From Desulfovibrio sp. (GTDB lineage: Bacteria > Desulfobacterota > Desulfovibrionia > Desulfovibrionales > Desulfovibrionaceae), in the NCBI GenBank assembly GCA_031287575.1, contig JAITSV010000034.1, positions 140,663-204,662 on the forward strand: 64,000 bases of DNA. The letters are read 5' to 3'. The position numbers and the translations under genes were made by a program. The notes under the pieces are model-generated. The model searched no databases. It saw only the letters and a program-made list of their open reading frames with translations, and had not been told where the DNA came from. This document shows positions 1 through 11,812 of this stretch, one piece after another. Positions within the stretch are counted from its first letter, which is position 1. Each line of letters starts with the position of its first letter.

Positions 1-22
1 CCGTGGTGCGGCTGCGCCGGGG

Positions 23-622
23 CTAGCCCGCCGCGGCGCCGCCCTTGCTGATCAGGAAACCCTTGGTGGTGGGGCCGGTGGAGGCAGAAGTGCCCGCGAT
101 CTTCGACAGGTAGGTGTCGCCCAACGTCTTCAGGTGTTCGCCCACGTTGTCGAAATGGTTGAAGTGCACCTGCTCCTCTTCGATGATGGTCTCGAACAGC
201 TTCATGCTGATGCTGTCACCGCTGTCCCGACAGACCTGCAGGAACTGGTTGTAGGCGTCGATGGTGTCGTCCTCGAGCCCGGCGTCGTAGGGGAAGATGG
301 TCTGCACGTCCTGCCCCTTGACCAGGTCGCCCTCGCGCTCGGTGGTGGGCTCGCCGCCCAGTTCCTTGATGCGCTCGGCGAACATTTCGGCGTGACGCAT
401 CTCGTCGATGGCGATCAGTTTCATGTCCGCCGCCAGCGTCCCGTAGTCCATGTTGTCCAACCCGTAGTGCTGGTTCATGTACTGGGTGATGGCGTTCAGT
501 TCCATGGCGCGCGCCTTGTTCAGCACCTCGATGACCTTGGCCTTGCGGGCCTCGCGCGGGGAGGGGGCCGCCGCTGCGGGCTTGGCGGGCTTGGCCTTTG
601 CCGGTTTCGTCGCTTTGTTCAT
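23..622 (-). CDS. bfr: Bacterioferritin
   Basis: Cytoplasmic iron-storage and ferroxidase protein, 199 residues. The four-helix core begins after a roughly 25-residue Lys/Ala/Pro-rich tail. Visible di-iron ligands are E41 (in RAMELNAI), E74 and H77 (in IDEMRHAEM) and the later pair in IIEEEQVH; M75 is in the position of the axial haem ligand of bacterioferritins. The sequence closely resembles the Desulfovibrio bacterioferritins, which are known to carry Fe-coproporphyrin III. I chose the ATG at 622 because AAGGAG lies about 8 bases upstream; the longer reading frame to 856 has no homologous sequence. The N-terminal tail is longer than I expect for the family and may bind DNA or target the protein, but that is a guess. 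Family assignment is firm. Confidence 0.93.
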   Translation of the reverse strand: MNKATKPAKAKPAKPAAAAPSPREARKAKVIEVLNKARAMELNAITQYMNQHYGLDNMDYGTLAADMKLIAIDEMRHAEMFAERIKELGGEPTTEREGDLVKGQDVQTIFPYDAGLEDDTIDAYNQFLQVCRDSGDSISMKLFETIIEEEQVHFNHFDNVGEHLKTLGDTYLSKIAGTSASTGPTTKGFLISKGGAAAG

Positions 623-964
623 GCGTCCGCTCCTTTTGCAGGGAATTGGGGTGGGGGTTGCCCACCTGATTTTCCGCATACCACAGGCGGGGCAAAGGTG
701 CATCAATTTCGTGCACGTGCGGGTCTGCCCAATGACAGCGGGAGGCGGTTCCGGCCTCCCGCCATCTTGCCCGCCCGGCCACGCGCGTCCAATCCCCCCG
801 CCCGGCCACGCACAGGTCGCTGCCCCATCAACGTACCCATCGTACCAGCATGACAAATCCCGCTCCCCTCATTCTCCTGTCGCGCGATTTGCAATTTCGC
901 GTATAGTATGTCCATAGACCACTCCGCGCCGCATGCGGCGCGTCACCCGACCAGAGGAACCGCC

Positions 965-4024
<3,060 letters not shown>

Positions 4025-4109
4025 GCCCGGACGGGACAGGTACGCGGACGCAGTGGCCGACGCGGCGACCGGACGTGGCGGCGGGCAGCATGGGGCGTCG
4101 CGCCGCCGG

Positions 4110-4817
4110 CTAGAGCTGATCCAGCAACTCCAGCGGATGCGCCAGCAGCACGGACGCCCCGCTCTCGCGCAGTTCCGCCTCGCCCCGGAACCCCCACAGG
4201 CAGCCCACGGCCAGCATGCCCGCGCCGCGCGCGGTGCGCATGTCCACGTTGCTGTCGCCCACGAAGGCCACGCATGCCGGGTCCACCCCCAGCGCGCGGG
4301 CCGTGGCGATGGCCGCCGCCGGGTCCGGCTTGCGCGGCACGCCGGGGCGCGCCCCGGCCACCACGGCGAACGGCCCCAGCGGCCCGTCTTCGACAGGCGA
4401 ACCGCCGGAGGCATCAGCCGCGCCGTCGAAGAAGCTGCCCACCATCAGCCGGGTGAAGGAGTGCGGCTTGTTGGACAGCACCCCCAGCGGCAGCCCGGCG
4501 GGGGCCAGCGCGGCCAGCAGTTCGCGGATGCCGGGGTACGGCGCGCTCTTGGCCGACCAGCGCGCGCCGTATTCGTCGCGCATGCGGGCCACCAGGGCGG
4601 CCACGGCCCGTTCGGTGACGTCGCCGGGCGGGGTGCCGGACGGCAGCGCCCGGCGGAACAGGGTTTCCACCCCGTCGCCCACGAACTGGCGGTAGGCGTC
4701 CACGGGGTGTGCGGAAAATCCCCGGGCCAGCAGGCAGGCATTGGCCGCGTCGGCCAGGTCCTCCAGCGTGTCCAGCAGGGTGCCGTCCAGATCAAAGATG
4801 ATGGCGTGTATGGGCAT
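4110..4817 (-). CDS. HAD-family phosphatase, phosphoglycolate-phosphatase-like
   Basis: Cytoplasmic haloacid-dehalogenase-fold phosphatase of 235 residues. The nucleophile motif is FDLDGTLLD at residues 6-14, followed by a helical cap domain, the conserved Thr/Ser-containing motif II near LGVLSNKPHS, Lys in RKPDPAA and the metal-binding motif GDSNVDMRTA. This arrangement is that of Gph/PGP enzymes, which remove phosphate from 2-phosphoglycolate, but substrate cannot be read from sequence. A GTG three codons upstream (4826) is an alternative start; I prefer the ATG at 4817 because AGGTGAG is well placed before it. It converges with the hybrid kinase on the other strand, 85 bases away. Confidence 0.85.
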   Translation of the reverse strand: MPIHAIIFDLDGTLLDTLEDLADAANACLLARGFSAHPVDAYRQFVGDGVETLFRRALPSGTPPGDVTERAVAALVARMRDEYGARWSAKSAPYPGIRELLAALAPAGLPLGVLSNKPHSFTRLMVGSFFDGAADASGGSPVEDGPLGPFAVVAGARPGVPRKPDPAAAIATARALGVDPACVAFVGDSNVDMRTARGAGMLAVGCLWGFRGEAELRESGASVLLAHPLELLDQL

Positions 4818-5325
4818 GGTGCTCACCTAGCGTGTCCGGCCCGGACTGTACAGGACGAAGGGCAGGACTGGCGGGACTGGAGTCTGCCGGGCTGGCCGGG
4901 CAGGAGGACCTGCGCTGGCGTACCGCCGCCTTCCCCGTGACCGTCTGGACGCCGGATTCCTTGCTGCCGTGTAAAAAAAGCTGACACCCCGCTTCACCTT
5001 TGGGCGGCGGGGATGAACCGCAACCCACGCCGCGCGCCCACAACACGCATATCATAGCGATATTAAATATTATTTATCACAGAACCCCGTGCATCCAGAC
5101 AAAAGAGCGCCTCCGCATTGCGGTGCCCGCCCGGACGGACGGCGGCTGTCCCCACGGCACGGGACGATGCCCGTGGCCGCTTTGCGAGGCAGTGCAAAGA
5201 TTCCGGACAGCGGCAGGCTCCGGGGTGGCCCGGTTCCGCAACCGGGGCAGCCGGACATGGCAGGTTCCGGAATATTTCCTTCAGTTTCGCCATGTTACAT
5301 GGTGGGATGCCGCCAGCGTTCCATT
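4818..5325. other. Non-coding stretch between HAD phosphatase and exporter unit
   Basis: About 500 bases without a credible gene. A marked AT-rich island lies at about 5050-5082 with the near-palindromic core ATATTAAATAT, in strong contrast to the GC-rich surroundings; it could be an activator site or UP-like element for the sigma-54 promoter 250 bases downstream, or a promoter reading toward the phosphatase. A weak GC hairpin lies near 4996-5020 after a run of seven A residues. I see no small gene with a good ribosome site here. Confidence 0.4.
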
Positions 5326-5341
5326 TGGCACAACCGTTGCT
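5326..5341 (+). promoter_or_regulatory. Sigma-54 promoter of the TauE/SafE unit
   Basis: TGGCAC at 5326-5331 and TTGCT at 5337-5341 with five bases between, so that the GG and GC dinucleotides have the exact 10-base gap of -24/-12 elements. It matches the sigma-54 consensus at every key base and lies about 95 bases before the first start codon, leaving an ample 5' leader from a predicted transcription start near 5351-5354. No enhancer-binding protein is adjacent; the NtrC-type activator at 19.5 kb is one candidate. Confidence 0.8.
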
Positions 5342-5434
5342 ATTTCCGAGGCGTCCCACTGTGCCGCAAGGGGTGCATGGGGGCGGAGGCAGGGTAAAGG
5401 GTATGCATCACGCATCGCGTTTCACGGAGGAACC

Positions 5435-6682
5435 ATGAGCTTTCCAAGACAAGTCTTCGAATTCCTGAAGGCGAGTTCCATCGCCCACGCGCAGTGGGAT
5501 ATCGAGGTCTCCACGTCCATCATCAAGAACCGGAAGAAGCTGATCATCCTCGGCATCCTGCTGCTGCCGATCCTGATGTTCAGCTTCGCCGAGGCCGGGT
5601 CGTTCCTGGGCAGCAAGACTGCCTACGCGCCCGCGTTCTACTCCACCAAGATCTTCCTGGTGTCCATCGCGGTGGGCCTGGCCGCCGGCCTGATCACCGG
5701 CTGCATCGGCGCGGGCGGCGGCTTCATCATCACGCCGGCGCTCATGGCCGCCGGGGTCAAGGGCATCCTGGCCGTGGGCACCGACCTGTTCCACATCTTC
5801 GCCAAGGCCATCATGGGCACCACGGTGCACAAAAAGCTGGGCAACGTGTCCGTGAAGCTGGCCATCGCCTTCCTGGTGGGCTCCGGCGGGGGCACGTTCA
5901 TCGGCGGGGCCATCAACAAGGGCCTGTACAACACCGACCCCCTGCTGTCCGAAATGTTCATCAGCTCCATCTACGCGGTGCTGCTGGGCTTTCTGGGTTT
6001 CTACGCCCTGTTCGACTTCCTGAAGGCCAACAAGGCCGGCGGCGGCGGTGACGCCCACGGCGGCAGCAGCGGCGCCACGGGCCTGTCCCTGAAGCTGCAG
6101 GCCATGAACGTCCCCCCCATGATCACCTTCGACGAAGACCTCGTGCCCGGCGGCCGCCGCATCTCCGGCTGGATCGTCGCCGCGGGCGGCGTGGTGGTGG
6201 GCATCCTGGCGGCCATCATGGGCGTGGGCGGCGGCTTCATCACCTTCCCCATGTTCGTGTACATCTTCGGCGTGTCGTCCATGACCACCGTGGGTACCGA
6301 CATCCTGCAGATCATCTTCACCGCCGGTCTTGGCGCCATCGCCCAGTACGCCATCTACGGCTACGTGTTCTACACCCTGGCCATGGGCATGCTGATCGGC
6401 TCGCTGCTGGGCATCCAGGTGGGCGCGCTGACCACCAAGGTGGTCAAGGGCATCCACATTCGCGGCTTCTATGCCATGTCGATCATCGCGGGCTTCATCA
6501 ACCGCGTGGCCACCCTGCCCAAGAAGATGGTGGAACTGGAAATGATCTCCATGCCCAAGGAACTGGTTGCCAACATCGAATTCGTGGGCAACATCGTGTT
6601 CTGGGTGGTGGTTGCCATCTTTGGCGCCTGGGTGTTCGGCAAGTTCTTCGCCAACATCGGCAAGCTGAGAGCGGAGGCGTAA
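5435..6682 (+). CDS. TauE/SafE-family anion exporter
   Basis: Integral membrane protein of 415 residues made of two homologous halves, each starting with a Gly-rich signature (GCIGAGGGFIITPAL and GVGGGFITFPMF), as in the TauE/SafE (DUF81) family that exports sulfite, sulfoacetate and related anions. A cytoplasmic N-terminal stretch of about 40 residues precedes the first membrane span. A polar Gly/Asp/His loop separates the halves. The ATG at 5435 follows GGAGGAACC; the open frame upstream to 5000 is untranslated leader containing the sigma-54 promoter. The next gene starts one base after the stop, so the two form an operon. In a sulfate reducer sulfite or thiosulfate are plausible substrates, but this is inference. 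Confidence 0.88.
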   Translation: MSFPRQVFEFLKASSIAHAQWDIEVSTSIIKNRKKLIILGILLLPILMFSFAEAGSFLGSKTAYAPAFYSTKIFLVSIAVGLAAGLITGCIGAGGGFIITPALMAAGVKGILAVGTDLFHIFAKAIMGTTVHKKLGNVSVKLAIAFLVGSGGGTFIGGAINKGLYNTDPLLSEMFISSIYAVLLGFLGFYALFDFLKANKAGGGGDAHGGSSGATGLSLKLQAMNVPPMITFDEDLVPGGRRISGWIVAAGGVVVGILAAIMGVGGGFITFPMFVYIFGVSSMTTVGTDILQIIFTAGLGAIAQYAIYGYVFYTLAMGMLIGSLLGIQVGALTTKVVKGIHIRGFYAMSIIAGFINRVATLPKKMVELEMISMPKELVANIEFVGNIVFWVVVAIFGAWVFGKFFANIGKLRAEA

Positions 6683-6683
6683 C

Positions 6684-7403
6684 ATGCTTATCCACAGCAA
6701 GAGCAGCTTCACGAAGGGCCTTCTGCTCATGGGCTCCTTCTGCGCGGTCTTCTTCATGATCTTCATGCCGCTCTTTCCCGGTGACGGCGGCAAGGCCCTG
6801 ACCGGCCTGGAATACTCGGACGACCTGTTCAACAAGCTGTCCAAGGGTTCGTCCTACTTCATCCCCGAAACCCAAAAGCGCATCGAACCCGTAAAGGGCA
6901 AGATCGTTGACGTGTCCTACACCTCCAAGAAGGCCGCCGACGCCGCCAAGGTGTTCACCGCCGCGGGCGTGCCCGCCTCCGCCGACGGCTCCACCCTGAA
7001 GGTGCAAGGCGACCTGGGTACCCTGCTGGCCGCCGCCGTGGCCGATTCCGACGCCATGTACAAGAACGACGGCGCATCCGTGTCCGCGCGCTACGCGGGC
7101 ATGGACCACATGGCGGTCATGGAGGCCTGGTGGGAAGGGCTGAACCCCATGATCAAGGCGCTGCAGAAGAACAAGATGGTGGATGAAGCCAACGTCATCG
7201 ACTCGGTGCTGAAGCGCGCCGTGGAAACCGGCTACAACTTCTACGGCATCCCGGCCGCCAAGGTCATGGACAAGATGGGCGTGATGATCGGCCTGCTGGT
7301 CTTCTACGTGCTGTATACCATGTGGTACGGCTTCGCCATCTTCGAACTGTTCGACGGCATCGGCCTGACCATGAAGAAGTCCAAGATCAAGCAGGAAGCC
7401 TAG
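6684..7403 (+). CDS. Unknown two-span membrane protein, partner of the TauE/SafE exporter
   Basis: 239 residues. One hydrophobic helix near the N-terminus (GLLLMGSFCAVFFMIFMPLF) and one near the C-terminus (MGVMIGLLVFYVLYTMWYGF) flank a soluble domain of about 180 residues, which by the positive-inside rule is probably periplasmic. The soluble part is rich in Lys, Ala and Asp and has no motif I recognise. The start follows GCGGAGGCGTAAC, with the stop of the exporter one base before, so translation is probably coupled. Its fixed place behind the exporter suggests an accessory or substrate-presenting subunit. Ends at a strong terminator at 7461. Confidence 0.8.
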   Translation: MLIHSKSSFTKGLLLMGSFCAVFFMIFMPLFPGDGGKALTGLEYSDDLFNKLSKGSSYFIPETQKRIEPVKGKIVDVSYTSKKAADAAKVFTAAGVPASADGSTLKVQGDLGTLLAAAVADSDAMYKNDGASVSARYAGMDHMAVMEAWWEGLNPMIKALQKNKMVDEANVIDSVLKRAVETGYNFYGIPAAKVMDKMGVMIGLLVFYVLYTMWYGFAIFELFDGIGLTMKKSKIKQEA

Positions 7404-7460
7404 CGCCCGCCACTCCGGCGTCGCTGGGCACGGCCCGGCGGCCATGCGCTCATGACGACC

Positions 7461-7500
7461 ACGGCCCCCCGTACCTCGTGCGGGGGGCCGTTCCATTTTT
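7461..7500 (+). terminator. Intrinsic terminator of the exporter operon
   Basis: Stem ACGGCCCCCCG / CGGGGGGCCGT with a nine-base loop, followed by TCCATTTTT. Perfect 11-bp GC-rich stem 57 bases after the stop of the preceding gene. Confidence 0.88.
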
Positions 7501-7753
7501 CCGGCTTTCCCGGCTGGCCACGCCACGCGGCATCCACAGCCACTGTCGCGGACCACACACACCTGTTGCGGGATGGACGAGTTGTGCTATGGTAACGGCA
7601 ATCGCCCGCCCCCCTCTCCGCTCCCCCTGCGCCTCTGCGGGCTTCGGTATCCGGTATCCACGGGGCCTTCACGCGTCCCGTTCCGTCGCACCGCTCCCGC
7701 TCCACACTCCCGGAGACCCGGCGCGGCCCACCTTTATCCGCAAGGAGAACGAC

Positions 7754-8470
7754 ATGCCGTCCAATTTCACCCGCCGCTGTTTCATGTCCCTGTGCGCCTC
7801 GGCCACCCTGGTGGCAGCCGGTACCCGCCTGCTGGGCCCCACCGTGGCCCACGCCGCCGACGCCCCCGACGCCTTTCCCATGCCGGCGCTGCCCTACCCC
7901 GAAAACGGGCTGGAACCCGCCATCAGCGCACGCACCATCTCGTTCCACTACGGCAAGCACACGGCCGCCTACTACGGCAACATGAACAAGGCCGTGGCAG
8001 GCACCCCCATGGCCACCATGAAGCTGGAAGACCTGATCAAATCCGTGGCGGGCGATCCGGCCAAGGCCGCCCTGTTCAACAACGCCGCCCAGTCCTGGAA
8101 CCACACCTTCTACTGGGCTGGCATGAAGCCCGGCGGCGGCGGCACCCCCCCCGCCAAGGTGACCGACGCCCTGTCCGCCGCCTTCGGGTCCGTGGACGCC
8201 TGCGTCACCCAGCTTTCCGACGCCGCCAAGACCCAGTTCGCCAGCGGCTGGGCCTGGCTGGTCAAGGGCCGCGAAAACGGCAAGGACGTGCTGAAGGTGC
8301 TGAAGACCGGCAACGCCGACAACCCCATGACCCAAGGCTTCACCCCCATCCTCACCATCGACGTGTGGGAACACGCCTACTACCTGGATTACCAGAACAA
8401 GCGCCCCGACTACGTCCAGGCCTTCTTCGACAAACTGGTGAACTGGGACGAAGTGGCCAAGCGGTTGTAG
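7754..8470 (+). CDS. sodB: Periplasmic iron superoxide dismutase
   Basis: Converts superoxide to oxygen and peroxide. 238 residues with a Tat signal peptide: twin arginines in FTRRCFMSL followed by a hydrophobic stretch and cleavage probably near AHAADA (residues 33-36). The mature part has the SOD metal ligands: His in ISFHYGKH, His in WNHTFYW, and Asp/His in DVWEHAYYLDY; the Gln in NNAAQSWNH marks the iron type. Export of an iron SOD by Tat is known for D. vulgaris. Start ATG at 7754 has AAGGAG six bases upstream. The gene stands alone, with a terminator behind it at 8659. Confidence 0.94.
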   Translation: MPSNFTRRCFMSLCASATLVAAGTRLLGPTVAHAADAPDAFPMPALPYPENGLEPAISARTISFHYGKHTAAYYGNMNKAVAGTPMATMKLEDLIKSVAGDPAKAALFNNAAQSWNHTFYWAGMKPGGGGTPPAKVTDALSAAFGSVDACVTQLSDAAKTQFASGWAWLVKGRENGKDVLKVLKTGNADNPMTQGFTPILTIDVWEHAYYLDYQNKRPDYVQAFFDKLVNWDEVAKRL

Positions 8471-8501
8471 CTAGCGCATAGTCCGAATTTTTGAAAATGA
8501 A

Positions 8502-8595
8502 TCGGGGAGGGGACCCTTTGCGGCAGCCGTTAGGTGAGTGCGAAGCGCGAACCTTACGGATGGCGACCGCAGAGCGAAAAAGGTCCCCTCCCCGA
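8502..8595. repeat. 94-bp element with 14-bp terminal inverted repeats (copy 1)
   Basis: Perfect inverted ends TCGGGGAGGGGACC (8502-8515) and its complement (8582-8595). The interior shares with the copy at 12222-12320 the blocks CTTTGCGGCAG, CGTTA and TTACGGATGGCGACCGCA. No coding capacity. Looks like a non-autonomous miniature element or a genus-specific intergenic palindrome. Confidence 0.7.
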
Positions 8596-8658
8596 ACCCC
8601 GCTCTGCTGTCGTCATCCGTAACACTCGCGCGTTGCGCTCGCGTAACGGCTGACGCTC

Positions 8659-8688
8659 CCCCCCAACTTTCTATTGGGGGGATTTTTT
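8659..8688 (+). terminator. Intrinsic terminator downstream of sodB
   Basis: Stem CCCCCCAA / TTGGGGGG with seven-base loop, followed directly by ATTTTTT. Lies after the repeat element, 190 bases from the sodB stop. Confidence 0.85.
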
Positions 8689-8756
8689 ATGCGCACCACC
8701 TCATCTGCGGCTATGGTGCATCGTCATCCTCCGGCTTGACCTGTCCCTACCCATTT

Positions 8757-8819
8757 AAAAAGTTTTGGAAGATGGAGGTCCGGAGGAAGAAACCTTTTCC
8801 AAAAGGTTTCTTCCTCCGG
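8757..8819 (-). terminator. Hairpin plus CCAAAACTTTTT 3'-end motif
   Basis: Perfect 19-bp inverted repeat (8780-8798 with 8801-8819), read on the minus strand as the end of the PEP-synthase-like gene that stops at 8850. About 12 bases after the stem the minus strand reads CCAAAACTTTTT (8768-8757). The same layout recurs at 12395-12455. Confidence 0.75.
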
Positions 8820-8849
8820 TTATTTCTTCAAATTCTTAAGTAGTTGGGA

Positions 8850-11648
8850 CTACCCGGCGACAGGCGCGATCTTTGCCATGTCGGCGGCGATGCGGTCGCG
8901 AATGGGGCCGAACACGCGTTCGTTGTGGGCCACCATGTCGATCTGGCGGGTATGGATGAGCAGGTAGCCCACGCCGCGCACCAGGGTGAGGATGCGCTCC
9001 TTGGGCAGCCCTTCGAGGGAGGCGAACAGGGCGTCGTCCTTGACGTCTGCGCGGAAGCCGCGTGCTTCCAGCACCTCGCCCACGAAGCGGGCGCGCAGGG
9101 CGCGGCGGTCGGCGCTGGCGGCACCGCCCTTGAACTGGAAGGTCACGTAGTTCTCGTGCGGGTTGTCGGCGGCCATGGCTTCCACGGTGCAGAAGTGGTA
9201 GCCGAAGCGCGCCTGAAGGTTGCAGTAGTCGCGCGAGATCATGAGAAAGTTGCGGTTGGCAAGGGTGGTGGCGGCGGTGGGTTCCAGGTCCGGGTTCACG
9301 GTGGATTCCAGCATGACGGACAGGAACCCGCGCGCGTCGGTGGCGGGCGGCCCGGCCCAGGGCACGGCGGTCATGCCGTCCCACAGGGCCAGCATGGGCG
9401 CGGAGGCGATGTCGGCCAGGTCCACCACGGGGCCGGGCACGGGCTTGCGGAACCCGCCGTCGATGTCCAGCAGCCAGTACTGCAATTTGGTGCCGTTGAC
9501 CCGCAACTGCTTGCCCAGGCGCTGGGCGCCGGGACCGGCGGGGCTGGTGGGATCTGGCGCACCGAACAGCACCTCCACGGACTTCTCGTGGCAGAAGCGG
9601 GTGATGTCGTGCAGGGTGCGGCAGTGGGCGGGGGCGAACCGAGGCGACTCCGGGTCCAGCAGGTTCAGGGGCAGCACCAGCCGCGCGGCCTCGGCCAGCG
9701 CGGTGTGCACGGGGCTGCCCTCCATCAGGTTGCGGCGCGGGGCGTGGCCCAGAATATCTTCGATGCGGCCGGGGTGCACGCGGCGGTTGTCCGCGTCCAC
9801 GGTAACGATGCCCGCATGCTCCAGCAGTTCGGCGGCGCGGGGCAACCCGAACAGGGCGGGCACGCCGTACTCGCGGGCCACGCTGGCCAGATGCCCGGCG
9901 GCGCCGCCCGCCTCGGCCACCACGGCGGAGGCGCGGGACAGCAGCGGCGCCCAGCGCGGCAGGGCCCGCTCGATGACCAGCACGCCGCCGTCGGGGAAGG
10001 ACAACAGGTCCATATCCTTGCGCACAACGTGGGCCAGACCCGCGCCCGCGCCGGGGCTGACCGGGGTGCCGCCCAGCAGCAGCACGGGCGGGCCGGATTC
10101 GCCGCAATTGTAGCCGCCCGGCAGAGGGCCGGATTCGGTGGGACCGGCGGCGACGTCGCCGCCGGACAGGGCCGACCCTGCCGCGTCAGTTTCAGCCGCA
10201 TCCGTACCGTCATCCCCGGCCACGGGCGCGCATTCGCCCTCGGGCAACTCGTCGTGGCGCGCCTCGCGCAGGGGACGGCTTTGCAGGATGGTCAGCACGC
10301 CTTCCGGGCACACGGCCCATTCGATGTCCTGCGGTTCGCCGTAGAACACCTCGAACCCGGCGGCCAGCGCGGCGATTTCCAGGGCGCGGGCGTCGTCGAT
10401 GCACGGGGCGTCCACGAGGTCCGGCGGCATGTCCTCCAGCCGCACGCCCTCGATGGGGTCGCGCACGAAGCGCTGGGGCTTGGCCGCAATCTGGCGCTGG
10501 GCCACCGCCATGGGCACCTCGCGCGAGACCACGAACACGTCGGGGCTGAAGCTGCCGTCCACCACGGCCTTGGGCAGGCCGGGCACGGCGTTGATGACCA
10601 CGGTGTTGTCGCGCAGGTCCAGCGGGTTGCGGCTGTAGGCCACGCCGCCCGCCACCGCGTCCACCATGACCAGGCAGCCCACGCACATGGGCACGTCCTC
10701 GTCGGGAATGCCGCGCGCCAGGCGGTAGGTCATGGCGGTGACGCCGTACTTGCTGGCCACGATGTCCTTGAAGGTGTCCAGCACGTCTTCGGGCGGCACG
10801 TTGAGTTCCGAGCGGTACTGCCCGGCAAAGGAGGCGTCCAGCGAATCCTCGCCCACGGCGCTGGAGCGCACGGCAAAGCGCACCTCGGCGCCGGAACAGG
10901 CGTTGATTCCGGGGTGTGGCCCCGTCCGCGCATCATGCGGCGGCCCGGCCAGGCGCTCCACCTGCGCGGTGATGGCCCCGGCAAGGTCGTCGGGCACGGG
11001 CGCGGCCAGAATGAGCTGCTGGATGGACGCGGACAGCGCGAACACCTCGTCCAGCCGGGTGGCGTCCGCCGCCTGCACCCGCCGGTCGATCTCTTCCTGC
11101 AGCCCGCCCGCCTCCATGAAGCGCTGGTAGCCGCTGGCCGTGACCACGAAGCCGTCGGGCACGGTGATGCCGAGACGGCGGCGGATTTCGCCCAGGTTGG
11201 CCATCTTGCCGCCGGCCTGGTCGGCCAGGTCCACGCCGGTTTCGGCAATGGGCAGTACCAGCGGCCCGCCGCCCGCGCGCACGTGGGGGGCCACCACGGC
11301 CTCGATGCCCGCGCGGATCTCGTCGAACTTCGTTTCCAGTTCCGGCCAGCGGTCGTCGGACAGCGCGTTGAGGTGGCGCACGATCTGGAACACGCTGGCG
11401 CACGCGCGGGTGCAGGCCCCGCGCACGTAGGTCATGCCGAAGGGGCGGACCCCGCGCAGGGCCTCTTCCATGTCGGCCATGATTTCGAGGGCGCTCTTGT
11501 TGGCGGACAGCAGCAGCCGGAACCGCGAGCAGCGTTCGCGGTACAGCGCGCGCAGCCGCTCGGTTTCGGCGTCGGGCACGCCGTCGCCCGGGGCAGGTAC
11601 GTCCTGCCGCCGGAACAGTGCGCCGAGAGTGTGGAAAAAGCCGCCCAT
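8850..11648 (-). CDS. PEP-synthase-like signalling protein A (ATP-grasp and phosphohistidine domains, no PEP-forming barrel)
   Basis: 932 residues. Residues 1-145 form a helical domain I do not recognise. Residues about 165-500 are the PEP/pyruvate-dikinase nucleotide-binding domain: DQAGGKMANLGEI, the phosphate-binding R261 in VRSSAVGEDS followed by SFAGQYRS, the YSRNPLD segment and IEWAV...QSRPL at its end. The swivelling domain (about 545-630) keeps H586 in GGAAGHLASVARE, the residue phosphorylated in PpsA and PpdK. The last 300 residues are not the TIM-barrel that makes PEP; they form a separate conserved domain (FLSVMLES, ISRDYCNLQARFGYHF). Start at 11648 is set by alignment with paralogue B at 14607-17417. 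A lone response regulator lies just upstream. The protein cannot complete PEP synthesis itself; a phosphotransfer or regulatory role is inferred. Confidence 0.8.
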   Translation of the reverse strand: MGGFFHTLGALFRRQDVPAPGDGVPDAETERLRALYRERCSRFRLLLSANKSALEIMADMEEALRGVRPFGMTYVRGACTRACASVFQIVRHLNALSDDRWPELETKFDEIRAGIEAVVAPHVRAGGGPLVLPIAETGVDLADQAGGKMANLGEIRRRLGITVPDGFVVTASGYQRFMEAGGLQEEIDRRVQAADATRLDEVFALSASIQQLILAAPVPDDLAGAITAQVERLAGPPHDARTGPHPGINACSGAEVRFAVRSSAVGEDSLDASFAGQYRSELNVPPEDVLDTFKDIVASKYGVTAMTYRLARGIPDEDVPMCVGCLVMVDAVAGGVAYSRNPLDLRDNTVVINAVPGLPKAVVDGSFSPDVFVVSREVPMAVAQRQIAAKPQRFVRDPIEGVRLEDMPPDLVDAPCIDDARALEIAALAAGFEVFYGEPQDIEWAVCPEGVLTILQSRPLREARHDELPEGECAPVAGDDGTDAAETDAAGSALSGGDVAAGPTESGPLPGGYNCGESGPPVLLLGGTPVSPGAGAGLAHVVRKDMDLLSFPDGGVLVIERALPRWAPLLSRASAVVAEAGGAAGHLASVAREYGVPALFGLPRAAELLEHAGIVTVDADNRRVHPGRIEDILGHAPRRNLMEGSPVHTALAEAARLVLPLNLLDPESPRFAPAHCRTLHDITRFCHEKSVEVLFGAPDPTSPAGPGAQRLGKQLRVNGTKLQYWLLDIDGGFRKPVPGPVVDLADIASAPMLALWDGMTAVPWAGPPATDARGFLSVMLESTVNPDLEPTAATTLANRNFLMISRDYCNLQARFGYHFCTVEAMAADNPHENYVTFQFKGGAASADRRALRARFVGEVLEARGFRADVKDDALFASLEGLPKERILTLVRGVGYLLIHTRQIDMVAHNERVFGPIRDRIAADMAKIAPVAG

Positions 11649-11812
11649 GTCGCGTCCGCCGTGGTCTGCGTCGTGATGTCCGCCGTCAGCCGATGAGGCC
11701 GCCGATAAAGCCACCGATGATATCACCGGTCGTGCCTGCCCTCTCGCCTGCCTGGCGCCCGTCCGTTACCTGTCGGGCACCCGTCTGGCACCGCCCTGCC
11801 GCGCGCCGCCGC

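Noticed and set aside
5000..5434. N-terminal extension of the TauE/SafE protein
   Set aside because: Open frame contains the sigma-54 promoter; a strong ribosome site precedes the ATG at 5435.
8850..11648. Calling protein A phosphoenolpyruvate synthase (ppsA)
   Set aside because: No PEP-utilising TIM-barrel with its catalytic Cys follows the swivelling domain.
8844..11696. 950-codon plus-strand frame opposite PEP-synthase-like protein A
   Set aside because: Mirror of the real gene, His/Gly/Gln-rich composition, no homology.
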